A stretch of 64,000 bases of DNA. It comes from Xylona heveae TC161. Taxonomy: Eukaryota > Ascomycota > Xylonomycetes > Xylonales > Xylonaceae. Position numbers and translations under genes: made by a program. Numbering within the stretch: the stretch's first letter is position 1; each line of letters starts with the position of its first letter. Under the pieces are notes generated by a model. The model worked only from the letters and a program-made list of their open reading frames with translations, did no database searches and had not been told where the DNA came from. Shown here one piece after another: positions 43,519 through 55,663 of this stretch. The stretch is from the NCBI RefSeq assembly GCF_001619985.1, contig NW_017264197.1, forward strand, positions 1,839,041-1,903,040, written 5' to 3'.

Positions 43519-46500
43519 TTAAAGTAGTCCAAAGACTTTTCGCAATTTTGGGAATTTCTTCTTCTTCCCCGACCTGCCGTATGCTGGGTCGTAAGAAGAG
43601 TGTCTGTTTTGTTCGTCGGTGGCGCGTCGGGTTCCCAAGTCTGGTCGCGACGATGCGCCGACTGCGCCATCTGATGTCTTGGGCCGATCGCTCGATGTCG
43701 TGTCCGCGGTCGCCGCTCTGACGTAGGAAGGGGTATTGCGCCTGCGAAGTTTTGGGTTTCGAGGCGAAGACTGAGCTCCATGACCATTGGTTTCGTTGTG
43801 CTCAGGCTGACTGACACCAACGGCACCAAGCTCAGTGAAAGGTGGAGTGTCTTTCAGAGCGCCCTTTTTGCGACCCAGTGAGCCAAAGAATGATCGCCTA
43901 TTCTGTGCCTTTGTTGGCTCAATAGGCGCCTGAAATTCCTTTGAGACCGAGGTTTGACGAAGATGGCCTGAAGTCTGTGCATTCGACTCATTCACCCGAC
44001 TCGTTGATGGAATTTGACGCGATGGGGCCTCTTCATCGCCTGAGCTGTCAGAAAGATCCGTAGAGTCACCATCTTCCTGGCCCTTCTTTCGCGGGATACC
44101 GCGCACAGGAGCTAGCTTCGTTGGAAGTTCTTCGTCGCTGGAATCATTGAAGCGACTACGAAAACGTGATGACAGTCCGATATCATCTTCATCGCTAGAG
44201 TCCGCAAAGCGGCTTGAGAATCGCGTGGAAGAGGAGCGCGTCGACTTTTTCCCCTTTGCCTTTCCAAAGCCTGGAAACAGGCTAGGGGAGGATGGGGGCT
44301 CTGCTCGTTTGTTGCGAAGAGACGGCGCTTTGTTGCTGGGCGAGCGCATAGAAGTGCGCATACTTCTGGTAGACATTGAAGGACTCATCGGCCTTGTAGC
44401 AGTGGATCCCGTAGGAGAGGCAGACCGAAGACTATATTTGCCAGAGCCAGCACCGGCACTTGAGAGGGGTCGACCATCGTTAGCTGCTTCAGACGATCCT
44501 CTCATCGTACGTCTCATCGAGACTCGTCCAGAGTCTGAAGCCGATCGACGCCGTTTTCTGAAGCTACTAGCTGAGGCGTCCGAGTCACTGTCATTGGGAC
44601 TCATTGCTGGACTTGGCTTGCTACTCTGGCGAGTTCTTGGAGCGGCAAGACTATATTGGGCCGCTGACCCTGATGACAATGATGAAGATAGACCGGCAGC
44701 TCCTGTGGATGTTGGTGATGTCTGCTTTCGAAGAGCGCTCTTTTGCGGAACCGGTGCGGGGCCAGTGGGAGACTTTTTGACTGAGGATGGTGTTGCTTTT
44801 TCCAGTCGTACAGACTTTCCGGTCGTGCCATTAGTGGTGCGGGCCGTTTTGTCTTGTCTAGTACGTCGCACCGCTTCTTGATCCAAGCGTCCACCAAACA
44901 GGTCGCCTGGAGGATGAGGACCCTTCTCGGCCGCCTCAGCTTCAATCTCCTGTCTTCTCTGATCGCTAAGGCTGCTCCAGTAAGCCCTTGCCTTATCCCA
45001 TCCTTCGTTGCTGGCGGGTTCATCGGGCTCCTCAAGCGGTCTGGCCATGCTTTGCTGACTCAATTGAATTGATGGACTTTCCGGCGGTGTTGTTATAGCT
45101 AAGCCAGGCTCAAGGGTCGGACTCTCTACGATCGCGTTTATTGACCCGAAACCATCCCCTTCAAAATCAGACAAGTCCTCTGCAGCATCGCTGTAGATAC
45201 TATTACTATCGTCTGAATCTTCCTCTCGAGATGTATCGCGTCGGTCCGCACCAGTCGCTCGAGAAGCCTTTGAAATGTTCAGGACCGGTCGAGAAGCTTT
45301 CGATTTCCGAGTCTTTGGCTCCTTGTCTTCCAAACTATCCGCTGATGTTGGAAACGTCCCCGGCATGCCAAGCCATGATTCAGTCTCTTCAAGCGCTGGA
45401 GTAGCTGGGACTACTGCGATTGCCGGTACGTCATCATCGAATGGCACATCCTTGGCAGACCCAGTGCCATTAACAACGGTATTGGACGGAGGCTTTTCAA
45501 CTTTATGATTTTGTTGGTCGACTGTGCCCTTTGTGTTTACCGATTGGGTCCCCTCTCCACGGCTTGCGTTTGTTTCAAGATGCTTTTCTTCCCCGATAGT
45601 GCTCAAAGAAGCCTCGTTTGCAGGGGGTTTACTGGAAGCGGAGTCCTGTCCCATGGTTCCGTCAATGACTTGGTCAGTAGGAATCTCAATTCTATCGCCG
45701 GTAGAACTTGTGAAGATAGAGGAAGGCTGGGTGGTCTCTAGAGTCTCCGGATTCTTTTCGGACTGTTCTGAGCCATCATCGCGCTCTTTGCGACCGCGAA
45801 CGCTTCCAAATGACGGTAGTGCGGGCCTTGGTGGGAGTAAGTCATCGAGTCCTTCATCTCGAGCATGATCTGCTGTTTCATCTTGCTTCTTACGCCCAAG
45901 GCCAAACCATCCCCGACTCGGGGAATCATGACTATGTTGACTCAAAGCGACAGGGGATTCAGGAGGGCTTGCAGCCTGACCAATAACAGTTGAATCGTCC
46001 TCAAAACTGACTCTAACGTTCTTCTTTTTCCGGGAGCCACGCTGGCCACCTTCGTCAGACGCCAACGAGGGTGTTTCAGATGTTTCGCTTGGTGTATACC
46101 CACGTCCAACTCCTGGGGGACCAAAAGGCGACTCAGCCCTTGGAGACGGGGAATGCTTCAACGCTGACTTTGCGGGTGAGACTGAACGTGGCAGAGGTTG
46201 GTGTTTAGGACCATCCGGGGTGGCGTAGGTGGGAGTAGGGGAAAAGTGGGCCGAACGAACTGGGCTCAAAGACTGGTTCCTGCCAACGCGAATACTGCCA
46301 TCGGCTTTATCAATGACCTTGAGTCGGTTATCGTCACCTGTCAGAGTTGGATGCTCCGGGGGCGGCTGGCTAGATGATTTGAATCGCCTTTTTGGTGCAT
46401 TTGAGCTAGAGACTGCAGTAGTACCGTTGACCTGTCGATCGACCGCCTCTCTCGGTTCATGATCCTCACGAACCGTCGATGGCTGTTTCGTCAACTGCCC

Positions 46501-47694
46501 CGCATGTCGAACAATGCTAGTTGGAATTTCTGATGAAATTCCAAGTAAATTATCCTTCTCATGAGACTTGGCCGACTCCATGTCTCGTTCTGCCAGCGCG
46601 CCATTCGTGCCGGCATCAACAGAGGACCTGCGCTCGATCGTTTTCTCTGTCGTATGTTGAGATTTATTAGGTGTTTTCGTTGGGAGGGATTCACTGTTCT
46701 TGCTCTTTGTGCCAGCAACAGACGTGCCTGTAGGTCTCCCACCTGAAGTTCCCTTGGCAAGATAAGAGCCTTCAGACGCATGTTTCGCATGTTTCTGTTG
46801 CCTCTTCGTAACCGGTCTATTACTGGTGTCTTGAATGGTGCTCTGGAGACTGGATATCTCTGCAGGTTGCAAACCCTGGCTTGGTTGTTTGCTTCGATTG
46901 ACAGGGGAGATGGGACGGTTATTCGCCAGAACCGGAGACGAGCTCTGCTGACCTGGCACTGGCGAAGCTGGGGGAGACTTCCATGAATTTTTGGGGTACG
47001 AAAAGTTGACTGATCCCTTGCTGTCAGAGCGATCCAATTCGCTCACGCTGCTGAGACTCATGACACGGTTTCCTCCTCTATTTGTCGAGTATCCGCCAGC
47101 TCTATCCATGCTACTGCCTCTCAACGATCCTTTTGGTGACGTAGGTGACGACACTCGCATCGGCGGCTCCGCACTCGCTGCCCTTCGATTGGCCTTGGAA
47201 GGTAGGGACTTCAGATTGGAGGGCAAGGCTGGGACAGGAGGAGCATCAGGGCGAGCTGCAACGGGGGAAGAAGGTCGTGGGGAAGGGCTCTCGCGAAAGG
47301 TCCTCTCGGTCATTGAACCTGAACTGCCACGTCTTTGTAGGCCATTTGTTTGTCGGCCGGTGCCACCAATGCTGCCTCGCGACGAGACTGAGGCTTGTCT
47401 TTGTACCATGCGTTTAGTCTGAACATTGGCCACCGGCGTGGGCGAGCCCGCATGAGAGCGCAAAGCAGCGGCTGCTGCAGCCGATGAAAGTGAGGCATTG
47501 GATGATCGGTGACTGAGAAACGCTTGTGCAGCTGCGGTTGCTGCAGCAGGCGTGGGCGCTGAAGGCGCGGGCTGAAGAATGATCAGCAGACGAAACAATG
47601 CGAGTTGCTCATCAAGCCTTGGATATCTGCTCTACATCGAAGATTATCGACTGGGACTTACAGGAGTGGATTGTGATCTCCTCTTGCGAAACAT
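43519..47694 (-). CDS. Large intrinsically disordered Ser/Pro-rich protein, possibly eisosome (Seg-like)
   Basis: Exon 1 is only 33 nt (47694-47662, MFRKRRSQSTP); a 90-nt intron joins it to a 4053-nt exon (47571-43519); 1361 aa. The start exon supplies a basic patch, then an Ala-rich conserved block (PTPAAATAAAQAFLSHRSS, SLSSAAAAAALRSH, SPTPV) near residues 15-55. Most of the rest is low-complexity Ser, Pro, Lys, Arg and Glu with many SP/RRxS-type phosphosites. The extreme C-terminus is basic and amphipathic (SGKKKKFPKLRKVFGLL), as in membrane-binding tails. The N-terminal block recalls fungal Seg1/SegA eisosome scaffolds, but I am not sure of this; no enzyme domain is seen. Reading the long exon alone gives a false N-terminus. 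Confidence 0.85.
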
Positions 47695-48377
47695 CGCTGA
47701 TCTCAATCAACGGATAGCAGCCGCCGTGGCCTGCAAACTCCGTAATAAACCAGGACGGATGTTAAAACATCAAGTGACAACGAAAGCGGCGGCGGGAAAG
47801 TTGACGAGCAAAAGATGCAGCACAAAAGATAACTAAAGCCAAGTCGCAGCCCTAGCTGAGATCAATGACGTTCGTTTATTGCTAATAGACTGAACTGCAA
47901 ACGGTTTAGGAAGTTGTCGGATGAGTTCTCAAACAGGAAAGTTGGCCTTGGCAGTGACACGTCTAGAGCATTACAACATTGTAATTTCACAAGCGAACTG
48001 TAACCACTACAGCCGAACAAGCCAACTACAGGCAGGGAGGCAGGCAGGACATTCATATTGCGTGATGTGGAGGCCTCGTCGAAGGTTAATTGATCTAATT
48101 GAAGCATATAAATTCCAGTGATTGCATCGATAGCTATCAATATATGGCTCCGTTAAAAATGTATTGTTTTCCATATTCACTTGTCATATTCTGGCAATCT
48201 CAAACTTCGTCCCAAAAACTAATCCATTCACAGGTCTCTCCTAGAGTATAAGTTCTCCTCAAAGAGCATATCTGGCCTTAACTTAGCGACCTAAACTTAT
48301 AAGAATACTGGAGCGACAGGTCAACTTGAAATACATTTTTTTTATCAATCTTGTTCAGCATATTAGTTCATTGAAAC
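47695..48377. other. Intergenic region between divergent genes
   Basis: 0.7 kb separating the starts of the disordered-protein gene (-) and the unknown gene at 48378 (+). Contains GGCAGGGAGGCAGGCAGG (48032-48049). Nothing else recognised. Confidence 0.5.
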
Positions 48378-49500
48378 ATGTCATTAAACCATCGAAGAGT
48401 CATTTCAGAAGGGAACCTTCGCCTCCTCGCCGAGGCAGGGCAGGTCTCTGAAACGAATCAGCCAGGATGTCGACGTGTGTCAACGCAGTATATCAGCCCT
48501 TTTGCAAGCAGGGATACCCTTGACATCCCTGATTTCTTCAACAGTGCCGCAGCCCTTGTCTTTTGTGGCATGCAGCCAGCAGTTGCAGAAAACCTCTTCG
48601 ATGAATGGCAGAACCTCCCTGAGGAGCATTTCGCTTACGGACATGATATAGACAGACTAGGCAAGAATTACATTGAGCTGAGGGCAGCAGCAGTCGATGC
48701 TTGGTTACCAGAGCCTCAACATGATTGGGAAGCAGCACTGGAACACCAAGGAATAAAATTGTCCACCCGACAAGGGATAATGGATCCTGAGTATCGAGAC
48801 ATTCGGCTCTCTGGCACAGCATCTGAATGGGCTTTGGACACGTTCATTTGTAACTGGGACTTTCTGGCTAGTCTAGAAGAAAGAGTGGCCCATACTTTCG
48901 AGCGACTAGGAGGGGAGAAGAAGATCACCGGCGATAGATCGGGTTCACCAGATCCTTCAACACCTGCTTCAACTTCTCGACAGCCTACTTCACAGAGTCC
49001 TCAGTGAGCCCTCGGGCCGGAATGTACCATGGTGATTCTCTGTTTCCAGATGCACTTCTCACACCTTTGCCGACACATATAGAAGACTGCAATCTGTTAT
49101 ACAAAGGGGGAGCTCGAACAAGATTGGCAAGACTTTTTCGAAGGATGGCAGTTTGATGCCCGGTAGTATTACAAGTCCCGGACCAAGCGACTTTTATCCT
49201 TTCGCTCCGCGACTCTCCTTTACAAAGCAGGTGGAAGTTCCAGAGAGCTGTGCAGCCTGGGGGGCATTGTGGAGCGACATTCTACACGTCGCTCTCCCCA
49301 ATAGCATGATCAGAGAGTTACAGTCGGTGATCAATCCGGATTGGTGTCAGCTTATGTCGTACAGCAAACACGGCCCCACCCTTGAAGAAACCCTTCGCAG
49401 CATACCTGAGCACTTGCGCCATTATGAGACGTATCCAGTTATTGCGAGCGACGTCTGTCCACTCAGTGGTGCCCAAGTCAATGGGCTCAAAAAATGCTGA
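48378..49500 (+). CDS. Unrecognised protein, two exons
   Basis: I do not recognise this family. Exon 1 48378-49003 and exon 2 49050-49500 give 358 aa; the 46-nt intron (GTGAGC donor, TTTCCAG acceptor) removes the TGA at 49005 and joins two otherwise separate open frames in phase. The first half has regular-looking globular text (FNSAAALVFCGMQPAVAENLFDEW, HDWEAALEHQ, ASEWALDTFICNWDFLASLEERVAHTF), then a Ser/Thr/Pro linker at about residues 190-210 and a second folded part (FTKQVEVPESCAAWGALWSDI, SMIRELQSVINPDWCQLMSY). Rich in Trp and acidic residues; no signal peptide or membrane helix. It sits where the window changes from conserved to accessory genes. Could be lineage-specific. Confidence 0.65.
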
Positions 49501-51120
49501 AGAGCTCCCACAGATGCGCCTGAAAAGCGGTGGATGCGCGACACGTATAGTTCTTCAGAGCAGGGAGATAATCTCTAAAGAAATTCCTGTAGAGTATCGC
49601 GGCCGGGTTTGGATTTTATCTGGCATTGAACCAGCTTCATATTACTTTCCGGCTCCTTGAATTCTTCATAGAGCTTCTGGAATCTCACCCATAGCCTTTT
49701 CTGGCTCCCAGTTTCACCAAGTGCCAGGTCATTATTGTCTTTCATTTGTTTCTTCTTTCTCGCGACTGACCCTCCAGGGAATCTCCCATTATTTGCATTC
49801 GTACACTGAAAACTATTTCATTAAATATACATTTTCCCCCTCTAAGTCATTCCAAAGTCCTGTGATAGTGCCTAAGCTTGGTTTTGACCGGCATCTAATG
49901 ATTTGCAAAATTTTAAACGTGCTGAAAACCTTTATGATGCATTAAATATCTGCTTAATCACGCGAGAACGGCAATGCTGGGAAACTTTCCTAGCAATCTA
50001 CAGTCTAATCGTCGGAATTTATATCCTCCTACCTGATTCTACTTTTCGTTTTCTTCCTTGCTAGTAAAGGTGTCGCGGGGCTTCAGAAAGCGGCCCTTGT
50101 TCAATTTGTTTCTTCCGTGGACAATTTCACGCCGCGCTGTTATCATCAAGTCGACATAATTCGGAATCCCGATGCACTGTATCTAACTCCTGCACTGTGT
50201 AACTGAATTTCGCCCCCACGGAGCTGAGGAGTCTGCAGATTATCTCGATCAATAATGCGGGCGCAAGCTGTCAGTGTGTACTTACTGTGCCGCAGTCACA
50301 GCCGAGGTTAGATAACTAATGTCAGGCTGGGCGAAATGTAAGATACTGGTTTTGTGGAGACGTATACAGGGGTACGATTTTAGCCTTTGTATATCGTCAT
50401 ATAGATTTGGATTATGATAAGGAGATAAGGGCTATATTGGCAGGTCGAGTGGTGTTTGTTTGGACCTTTAGAGCCTCGGCAACACAATACCATTATTGCT
50501 GTGCCACAAAGCTGCAGTATCATACCGTCAAGCTTTGAACTCAACCAGCAAAGCAACCCGTTTACAACAATCTATCATTTGAAGTATTTTCCTATTGGAA
50601 TTGAATTCAGTAAGACTTGGACCCACTTGCTGAATCGATCGTTGGATTTCCTCCTGCTGGATTTGGCCTTCTGGTTTTAGCCATTTCAGCTGTGCCACAT
50701 ATTTTCTTCATCTCGGAATCTTTCCTTTGAAACACCTCGTCGCCGCATGATATGCCTGCTTGGAAAGTATCTGTAACATGTCTATGACGTTTTAATTCTA
50801 ATGTCCATTCATCATCGGGGTTGCATTTTCACACTTATCATGCATGGCTCATTGATAACACCAACTGACCGTGTGTCTCATTCAGATATCTCCTATTACT
50901 TTGTTTAAGATTGCAAGGAAGGGCGATCAAGACGGTGTCATTCTGATTGCAAGAGAAAACCCGGAAGTTTTGATTGACATAAGACATATGTGCAGAAAGG
51001 GCTATATAAACAGTAGGTATTTCCACAGGATTATTCTCAAACAAATCCTCACCTATAATCAGATTATGATTTTTTATATCAATCTATATTTCATCAAAAT
51101 TGTCATTGGTTTATTCGAAA
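49501..51120. other. AT-rich intergenic region, 1.6 kb
   Basis: More AT-rich than the left half of the window, with scattered ORFs under 125 codons that lack family resemblance. 50860-51060 has an open frame just upstream of the next gene but no splice or motif links it convincingly. Confidence 0.5.
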
Positions 51121-51966
51121 ATGTTCTCCCTCAGCAACAAGATCAAAGCGGTGATGCTGATTTCCCTAACTCTAACCGCCTACGCCGAGGACTCCCTCCG
51201 CGCGATGGTGAATCGGATACCGGTAAATCCTAATGCCACCGTCTCAGAGCCTACCACGCTGCTTATTCCGGAAGAGAGTGCAGAAGGCTGCCCATCCACC
51301 TCTCGTCACGTCTTTACTCAAATCGATGGCGAAGTTTTCCGGCTCTTGACCCCAAGCGGGGCCACTCTTTGCAACACTTCGCAGGCCGGCGACGTGGCCA
51401 TGAGCGTCCTCCATGGAAATCGCACACTAGAGGAACGCCAGGTCTTGAATCCAACAATTGTCTCATTTTCAGTCGAGCTCATCGGCGGTACTGCTTTCTC
51501 GGGTACTCTAACACTTGCTACCGTGGCTGGCGTTGGTGCAATTGCAGCTGCCATTGTTGCTTTGTGGTGGGGCGCAAACAAATTACTCAATACCGAAACG
51601 GAACCAACATCGAGCAAAAGAGGTCTATTGCCACGACCGCAGCTGGCGGAGAAAAAGCGCCTGGGCCGTGACTCCCCTAATTCTATTGATGTTGGTGGGC
51701 CACCAAAACCAAACCAGCACGACGTTTACGTCTCTTACTCTGAACCTAATGACGATGTCGAGAGCACGGACAACGAAAGTCAATCTCGCGACTCTTCGAT
51801 TGCAAACTCATGTGTGAGCCAGATTGAAGGGAGTTCATCCACTGCGCAAGGTGGCTGTTGCAATGTAGATATGGTCGGCTCAGAGGGCTATAATTATTAC
51901 TCTGCAGTCGGTGTTGCTGCAGTGGCTGCTGACTCTGGTTATAATTTCCAATGTTATCAGGATTAA
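51121..51966 (+). CDS. Unrecognised secreted or single-pass membrane protein
   Basis: No known family. Intronless, 281 aa. Start at the ATG 51121, which is followed by a good signal peptide (KIKAVMLISLTLTAYA, cleavage near residue 20). A predicted outer part of about 100 residues has two Cys (GCPSTS, TLCNTS) and N-glycosylation sequons (NAT, NTS, NRT). Next comes a Gly/Ala-rich hydrophobic stretch (TLTLATVAGVGAIAAAIVALWW, near residues 130-150), probably a membrane helix, then a polar, Ser/Asp-rich tail with a late CC pair and Tyr-rich end (YNYYSAVG, YNFQCYQD). The layout suggests a type I surface protein with a disordered cytosolic tail; a role in recognition or sensing would be speculation. 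Confidence 0.6.
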   Translation: MFSLSNKIKAVMLISLTLTAYAEDSLRAMVNRIPVNPNATVSEPTTLLIPEESAEGCPSTSRHVFTQIDGEVFRLLTPSGATLCNTSQAGDVAMSVLHGNRTLEERQVLNPTIVSFSVELIGGTAFSGTLTLATVAGVGAIAAAIVALWWGANKLLNTETEPTSSKRGLLPRPQLAEKKRLGRDSPNSIDVGGPPKPNQHDVYVSYSEPNDDVESTDNESQSRDSSIANSCVSQIEGSSSTAQGGCCNVDMVGSEGYNYYSAVGVAAVAADSGYNFQCYQD

Positions 51967-52804
51967 AGTAGAGCAAAACCAAGATACAAGGCCATAGCTA
52001 GTCAGACTCTTTTTAATCAATGGTAATGCCTTTAAGTATATTTTGACCACTGTCAGATATAATATTTAACGTATTGTTCTTGAAAGAAGACTAATATAAA
52101 TCAGTCTCATTGGAAAAGAATACCAATTATAATACTTTGTAATATATGGAAGATTATTTATTTTAATTTTTATTATTGGTGATTTCAGATTTAATACATG
52201 AAATAATTGGTATAAAATAAATTAGAAATGTATAAGGTAGATAAAATATTTGACAAAAATTATAATTTTATTTTCGCATAAATTTTTGATGGGTTTGCTC
52301 CTCGGACTTATCACTTTACCTCGGCATCTGTTTAGCCTTAGTTTTGCAACAACATGAAACGTTCCGAGCGATCCGATAGGAGCACCCAACCCTGCCGTGT
52401 ACTTCCATATTTACCAGGGCAAACCGCCCAGTAGGGCATAGGAAGCGCCCTTGTGGTTGAGAGATCATCCATCGCCTGACGTCATGCCGAGGCTTGTCTG
52501 TAGCTTACACACGAGGTAAACATGATGAGACTTGATTCTATATATACCTTTCATACTGTCTTTGTGCAACATCGCTACCTGCTCAACGACTGATGCCTCC
52601 ATTGACAAAGGATAGCGATCAATTGGGAACGACTGTCGCTCTTGGACATTCAGTCCAAACAACAACCGGTAGCACAACAGACCACGTGGGAACCAACTTG
52701 ATGCAAGTTTATTTTGGTGTTCGAGATCGACCTTTCCCTCGGAATCAGCATAGCAGCTCGGGACTTTTATACCCCTCCGTTGAGACATAAGGGCATCCTT
52801 CAAA
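51967..52804. other. AT-rich intergenic region
   Basis: 52040-52270 is strongly AT-rich with runs such as TTTATTTTAATTTTTATTATT. No gene. A 65-codon ORF at 52593-52790 ends before the next start and shows no motif; it may be part of the leader. Confidence 0.5.
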
Positions 52805-55663
52805 ATGGGCCTCGGGCACCGGCTGGCAGCATTGCCAACCCGGCTTGGGCTCACCTGGCACAACCTGCTGACCATGATCAAGTCGGCCTTACCTGCTACC
52901 ATATGCATGGCAGCTTTTCAATCAACGACATGGGCTGAACACTTTGGACCGCTCAACTATCTCGTCGCTATTGAAGCTCTATTAGGATTTTGTATCTTAC
53001 CGCGAGCTCGATTCATTCAGGTAATGGTGTTAGATGTGTTCATGGTATGTCTTGCCACGGCCGTCAACCTTCTAGCGCTCTGGACTTCCGTACAAGCACG
53101 CAAGCATACAACGTCGCCTGGAGACAACAACGAGTACAATTCGTCCGCTTCGGCCGTATGCGCTATCTGGTTCACTCTACAGATTTATTTCACCAATGCG
53201 CTGCGATCTTCGCGGCCTCAGTTTCAATTTCCTTGTATTAACTATACTATCTTCGCCCTCATTGCACTTGCACAAGCTGGGCCGGGCTTCCGGACCATGG
53301 ACGAGGCCAGAAGTTTCATGTCCCTGCTACTTCAGTCATTTCTGGTCGGCTTCGGTGTCGCCACGGCTGTATCACTTCTCATACTCCCGCACAGCAATCG
53401 CGACATTGCATTCGGGGCAATGCGCAAATACATCTCAAGCATTGAAGAGGTCGTTTCCGTCTACACGGAATCAATCAATAATGCCCACTCGAAAGGCTTC
53501 TCTGGAGACACGCAAACGCTTCACAAATTCAAGGCGAAGCACATGGCCATGAAAGGAAATTATGTGAAACTCGGCGCAGATTTAGAATTCGCCGTTAGGG
53601 ATGTGGGTTTCGGACGTCTCAACGGCAAAGATCTCAAGAACATATTCGAGCATCTCCGTACGATACACATCCCTCTGCTCGGCTTGCAGGATCTGCCTGA
53701 CACCCTCTGTACGGATGATGATCTGCCAGCATGCTTATGCAAAGACGGCACGGCCTTTTCTCTCCCGCTCGAGCAGCAGTGGGGAGACTTTGCGCAAGCT
53801 TCTGCAAATTTGGCTGCCGACATGATAGAGGCGCTGAAATTCATAGTGGCGGTACTACTTGATAACGCACGGAGCAAGGAGCATGTAGACCCAGAGAATG
53901 GCGATGCTCTGCTCAGCAACATTTCCTGCCATGAAGCACGGCTCAGCCAATCAGCAGCGGCCCTGGTACAGTGTGCAGTGCTCAACACTCCCACAGATGC
54001 ACTTCATACGGACGAAAAGCACGAACACTGCCACTCACGCCGCCACAAATCCCAAAAAGCAATCTCAGTACAACAATCAACTCAATTTATGCTCTATCAC
54101 TCGACCAGAGCCACCGCATCAATGCTCACGTACATCCAAGAAAAAGCTGCTACCGGATCTTTGAACAAGAAGCGCCTGATCCTCCCTACTACCACAGTGC
54201 TCATCCAGTGGGCACGCGATATTCTCGCTCCGGCTGATTCTTCCACAACGGAGCATATACTCGACTCGTCCCTCCCTCGCCAACGCCAAGATACCCTCAA
54301 CGCCGCCCTCTATGGCCAAGACCCGCAACATCTACCAGCTCAAACCTTCCTCGAACATATCGGCGAACTTTTCCGGAAAATCCCAGCACTCCTCCGCACA
54401 TCCCACTCCTATTTTGGATTTCGTGCTGCTTGCGCAACAATGTCCCTGGCAATCATATCTTACTTGCATCAATCCCACGTGTTCTTCGTAAAAGAGCGAG
54501 TCCTCTGGGCCATAGTAATGACATCCATCGCCATGAATGCCACAACTGGACACACAGCACACAATTTCTTCTTACGGGTTTTAGCATCTGTAGCGGGTAC
54601 TATCGGAAGTTACGTCTGCTGGTACATCGTCGACGAACGCCCCGCCGGAGTGATTGTGTTCATGTTCATATACATGGCTGGGAGTTTCTACTGGTGTGTC
54701 GTCAAGCCAAAGTATGCGCTCCTCGCGATTGTCAGCGCGGTAACGCCACTCATAAGCGTCGGGTATGCGTTGAACGTGCAGAAGCTTGGAGTTCAGACTC
54801 TTGAGAAAGAAGCAACGCCTGGATATCCAATGTACAAAATTGCAGCATTCCGGTTTGTGAATGTGCTTGCTGGACTGGCTGTTGCGGCATTTTGGACAGT
54901 GTTTCCCTATCCTATAACAGATGCATCTGTGATGCGGTCGCAGATCGGTGGCTGCGCATATCTAATGGCACGATATAATGCGATTGTCTCCGAGACCCTG
55001 CTCACCAAGGACCGGATTCTGTTACAGGGAGAGCTGGCAGAGAAACTGTCCAGGGCAAGAATTAATGTGTTGCAACAGGCACAAGCACACATTGTCAAAT
55101 TAAAAGCGTCCCCGGCTCTGGCGAAGATGAACATCACAGTTGGCGGACGATTCCCCGTTGAAGCTTACCGCGAAGCCATACGCCTTCTCGATCAGATCCT
55201 TACACAAATGGCCGTAGTCGGGTATGCTTCAAGCACACTTGTCTCCGACGCTGAAACAGGAAGTGGTAGTAGTGATGCCACTTTGACCAAGAGCACCATC
55301 TCTTCCTTCGATTACCTTCTCCAACCGGCGCGAACACTCACATCGGCGCTGTGCCTCCTTTCCGCATCAATAATTAACGGACTTCCACTCGCACCCTACG
55401 CACCTCTGGCCGAACCATTCGATGATCACATCCCTGCTACGCCCACACTCGTCGAGGGCTCGCCTCCCAAAGCAGTAGTTGACACAAAAGCTCTTCCAGT
55501 CATTCATGTCGCGGTCGTCAAAACCTACAAAGACTTGCAGCTGTTAAGGAAGGCGATTGCTGCAATTTGTGGGGAGCTCGACTTTTCATTGCGTGGGTTG
55601 AGTGAGGAATCAGGAGGAGAAGTAGATTACAATTTGGCAGAGGAAATGACAAATGAAGAGTAA
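52805..55663 (+). CDS. BRE4/ArAE-like membrane transporter (FUSC-type, DUF2421)
   Basis: Intronless, 952 aa. Resembles the fungal BRE4 / putative ER transporter family with two membrane blocks related to aromatic-acid exporters (FUSC). First block, about residues 20-205: TMIKSALPATICMAAF, LVAIEALLGFCILPRARF, VMVLDVFMVCLATAVNLLALW, YTIFALIALAQAG, SFLVGFGVATAVSLLILPHSNR. A soluble, largely helical segment of about 300 residues follows, then a second block at about 540-720 (YFGFRAACATMSLAIISYL, ERVLWAIVMTSIAMNATTGHT, GVIVFMFIYMAGSFYW) and the DUF2421-like C-terminal domain (FRFVNVLAGLAVAAFWTVFPYP onward). The substrate is unknown. Other family members have a longer N-terminus, so an upstream exon is possible, though none is evident. 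Confidence 0.88.
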   Translation: MGLGHRLAALPTRLGLTWHNLLTMIKSALPATICMAAFQSTTWAEHFGPLNYLVAIEALLGFCILPRARFIQVMVLDVFMVCLATAVNLLALWTSVQARKHTTSPGDNNEYNSSASAVCAIWFTLQIYFTNALRSSRPQFQFPCINYTIFALIALAQAGPGFRTMDEARSFMSLLLQSFLVGFGVATAVSLLILPHSNRDIAFGAMRKYISSIEEVVSVYTESINNAHSKGFSGDTQTLHKFKAKHMAMKGNYVKLGADLEFAVRDVGFGRLNGKDLKNIFEHLRTIHIPLLGLQDLPDTLCTDDDLPACLCKDGTAFSLPLEQQWGDFAQASANLAADMIEALKFIVAVLLDNARSKEHVDPENGDALLSNISCHEARLSQSAAALVQCAVLNTPTDALHTDEKHEHCHSRRHKSQKAISVQQSTQFMLYHSTRATASMLTYIQEKAATGSLNKKRLILPTTTVLIQWARDILAPADSSTTEHILDSSLPRQRQDTLNAALYGQDPQHLPAQTFLEHIGELFRKIPALLRTSHSYFGFRAACATMSLAIISYLHQSHVFFVKERVLWAIVMTSIAMNATTGHTAHNFFLRVLASVAGTIGSYVCWYIVDERPAGVIVFMFIYMAGSFYWCVVKPKYALLAIVSAVTPLISVGYALNVQKLGVQTLEKEATPGYPMYKIAAFRFVNVLAGLAVAAFWTVFPYPITDASVMRSQIGGCAYLMARYNAIVSETLLTKDRILLQGELAEKLSRARINVLQQAQAHIVKLKASPALAKMNITVGGRFPVEAYREAIRLLDQILTQMAVVGYASSTLVSDAETGSGSSDATLTKSTISSFDYLLQPARTLTSALCLLSASIINGLPLAPYAPLAEPFDDHIPATPTLVEGSPPKAVVDTKALPVIHVAVVKTYKDLQLLRKAIAAICGELDFSLRGLSEESGGEVDYNLAEEMTNEE

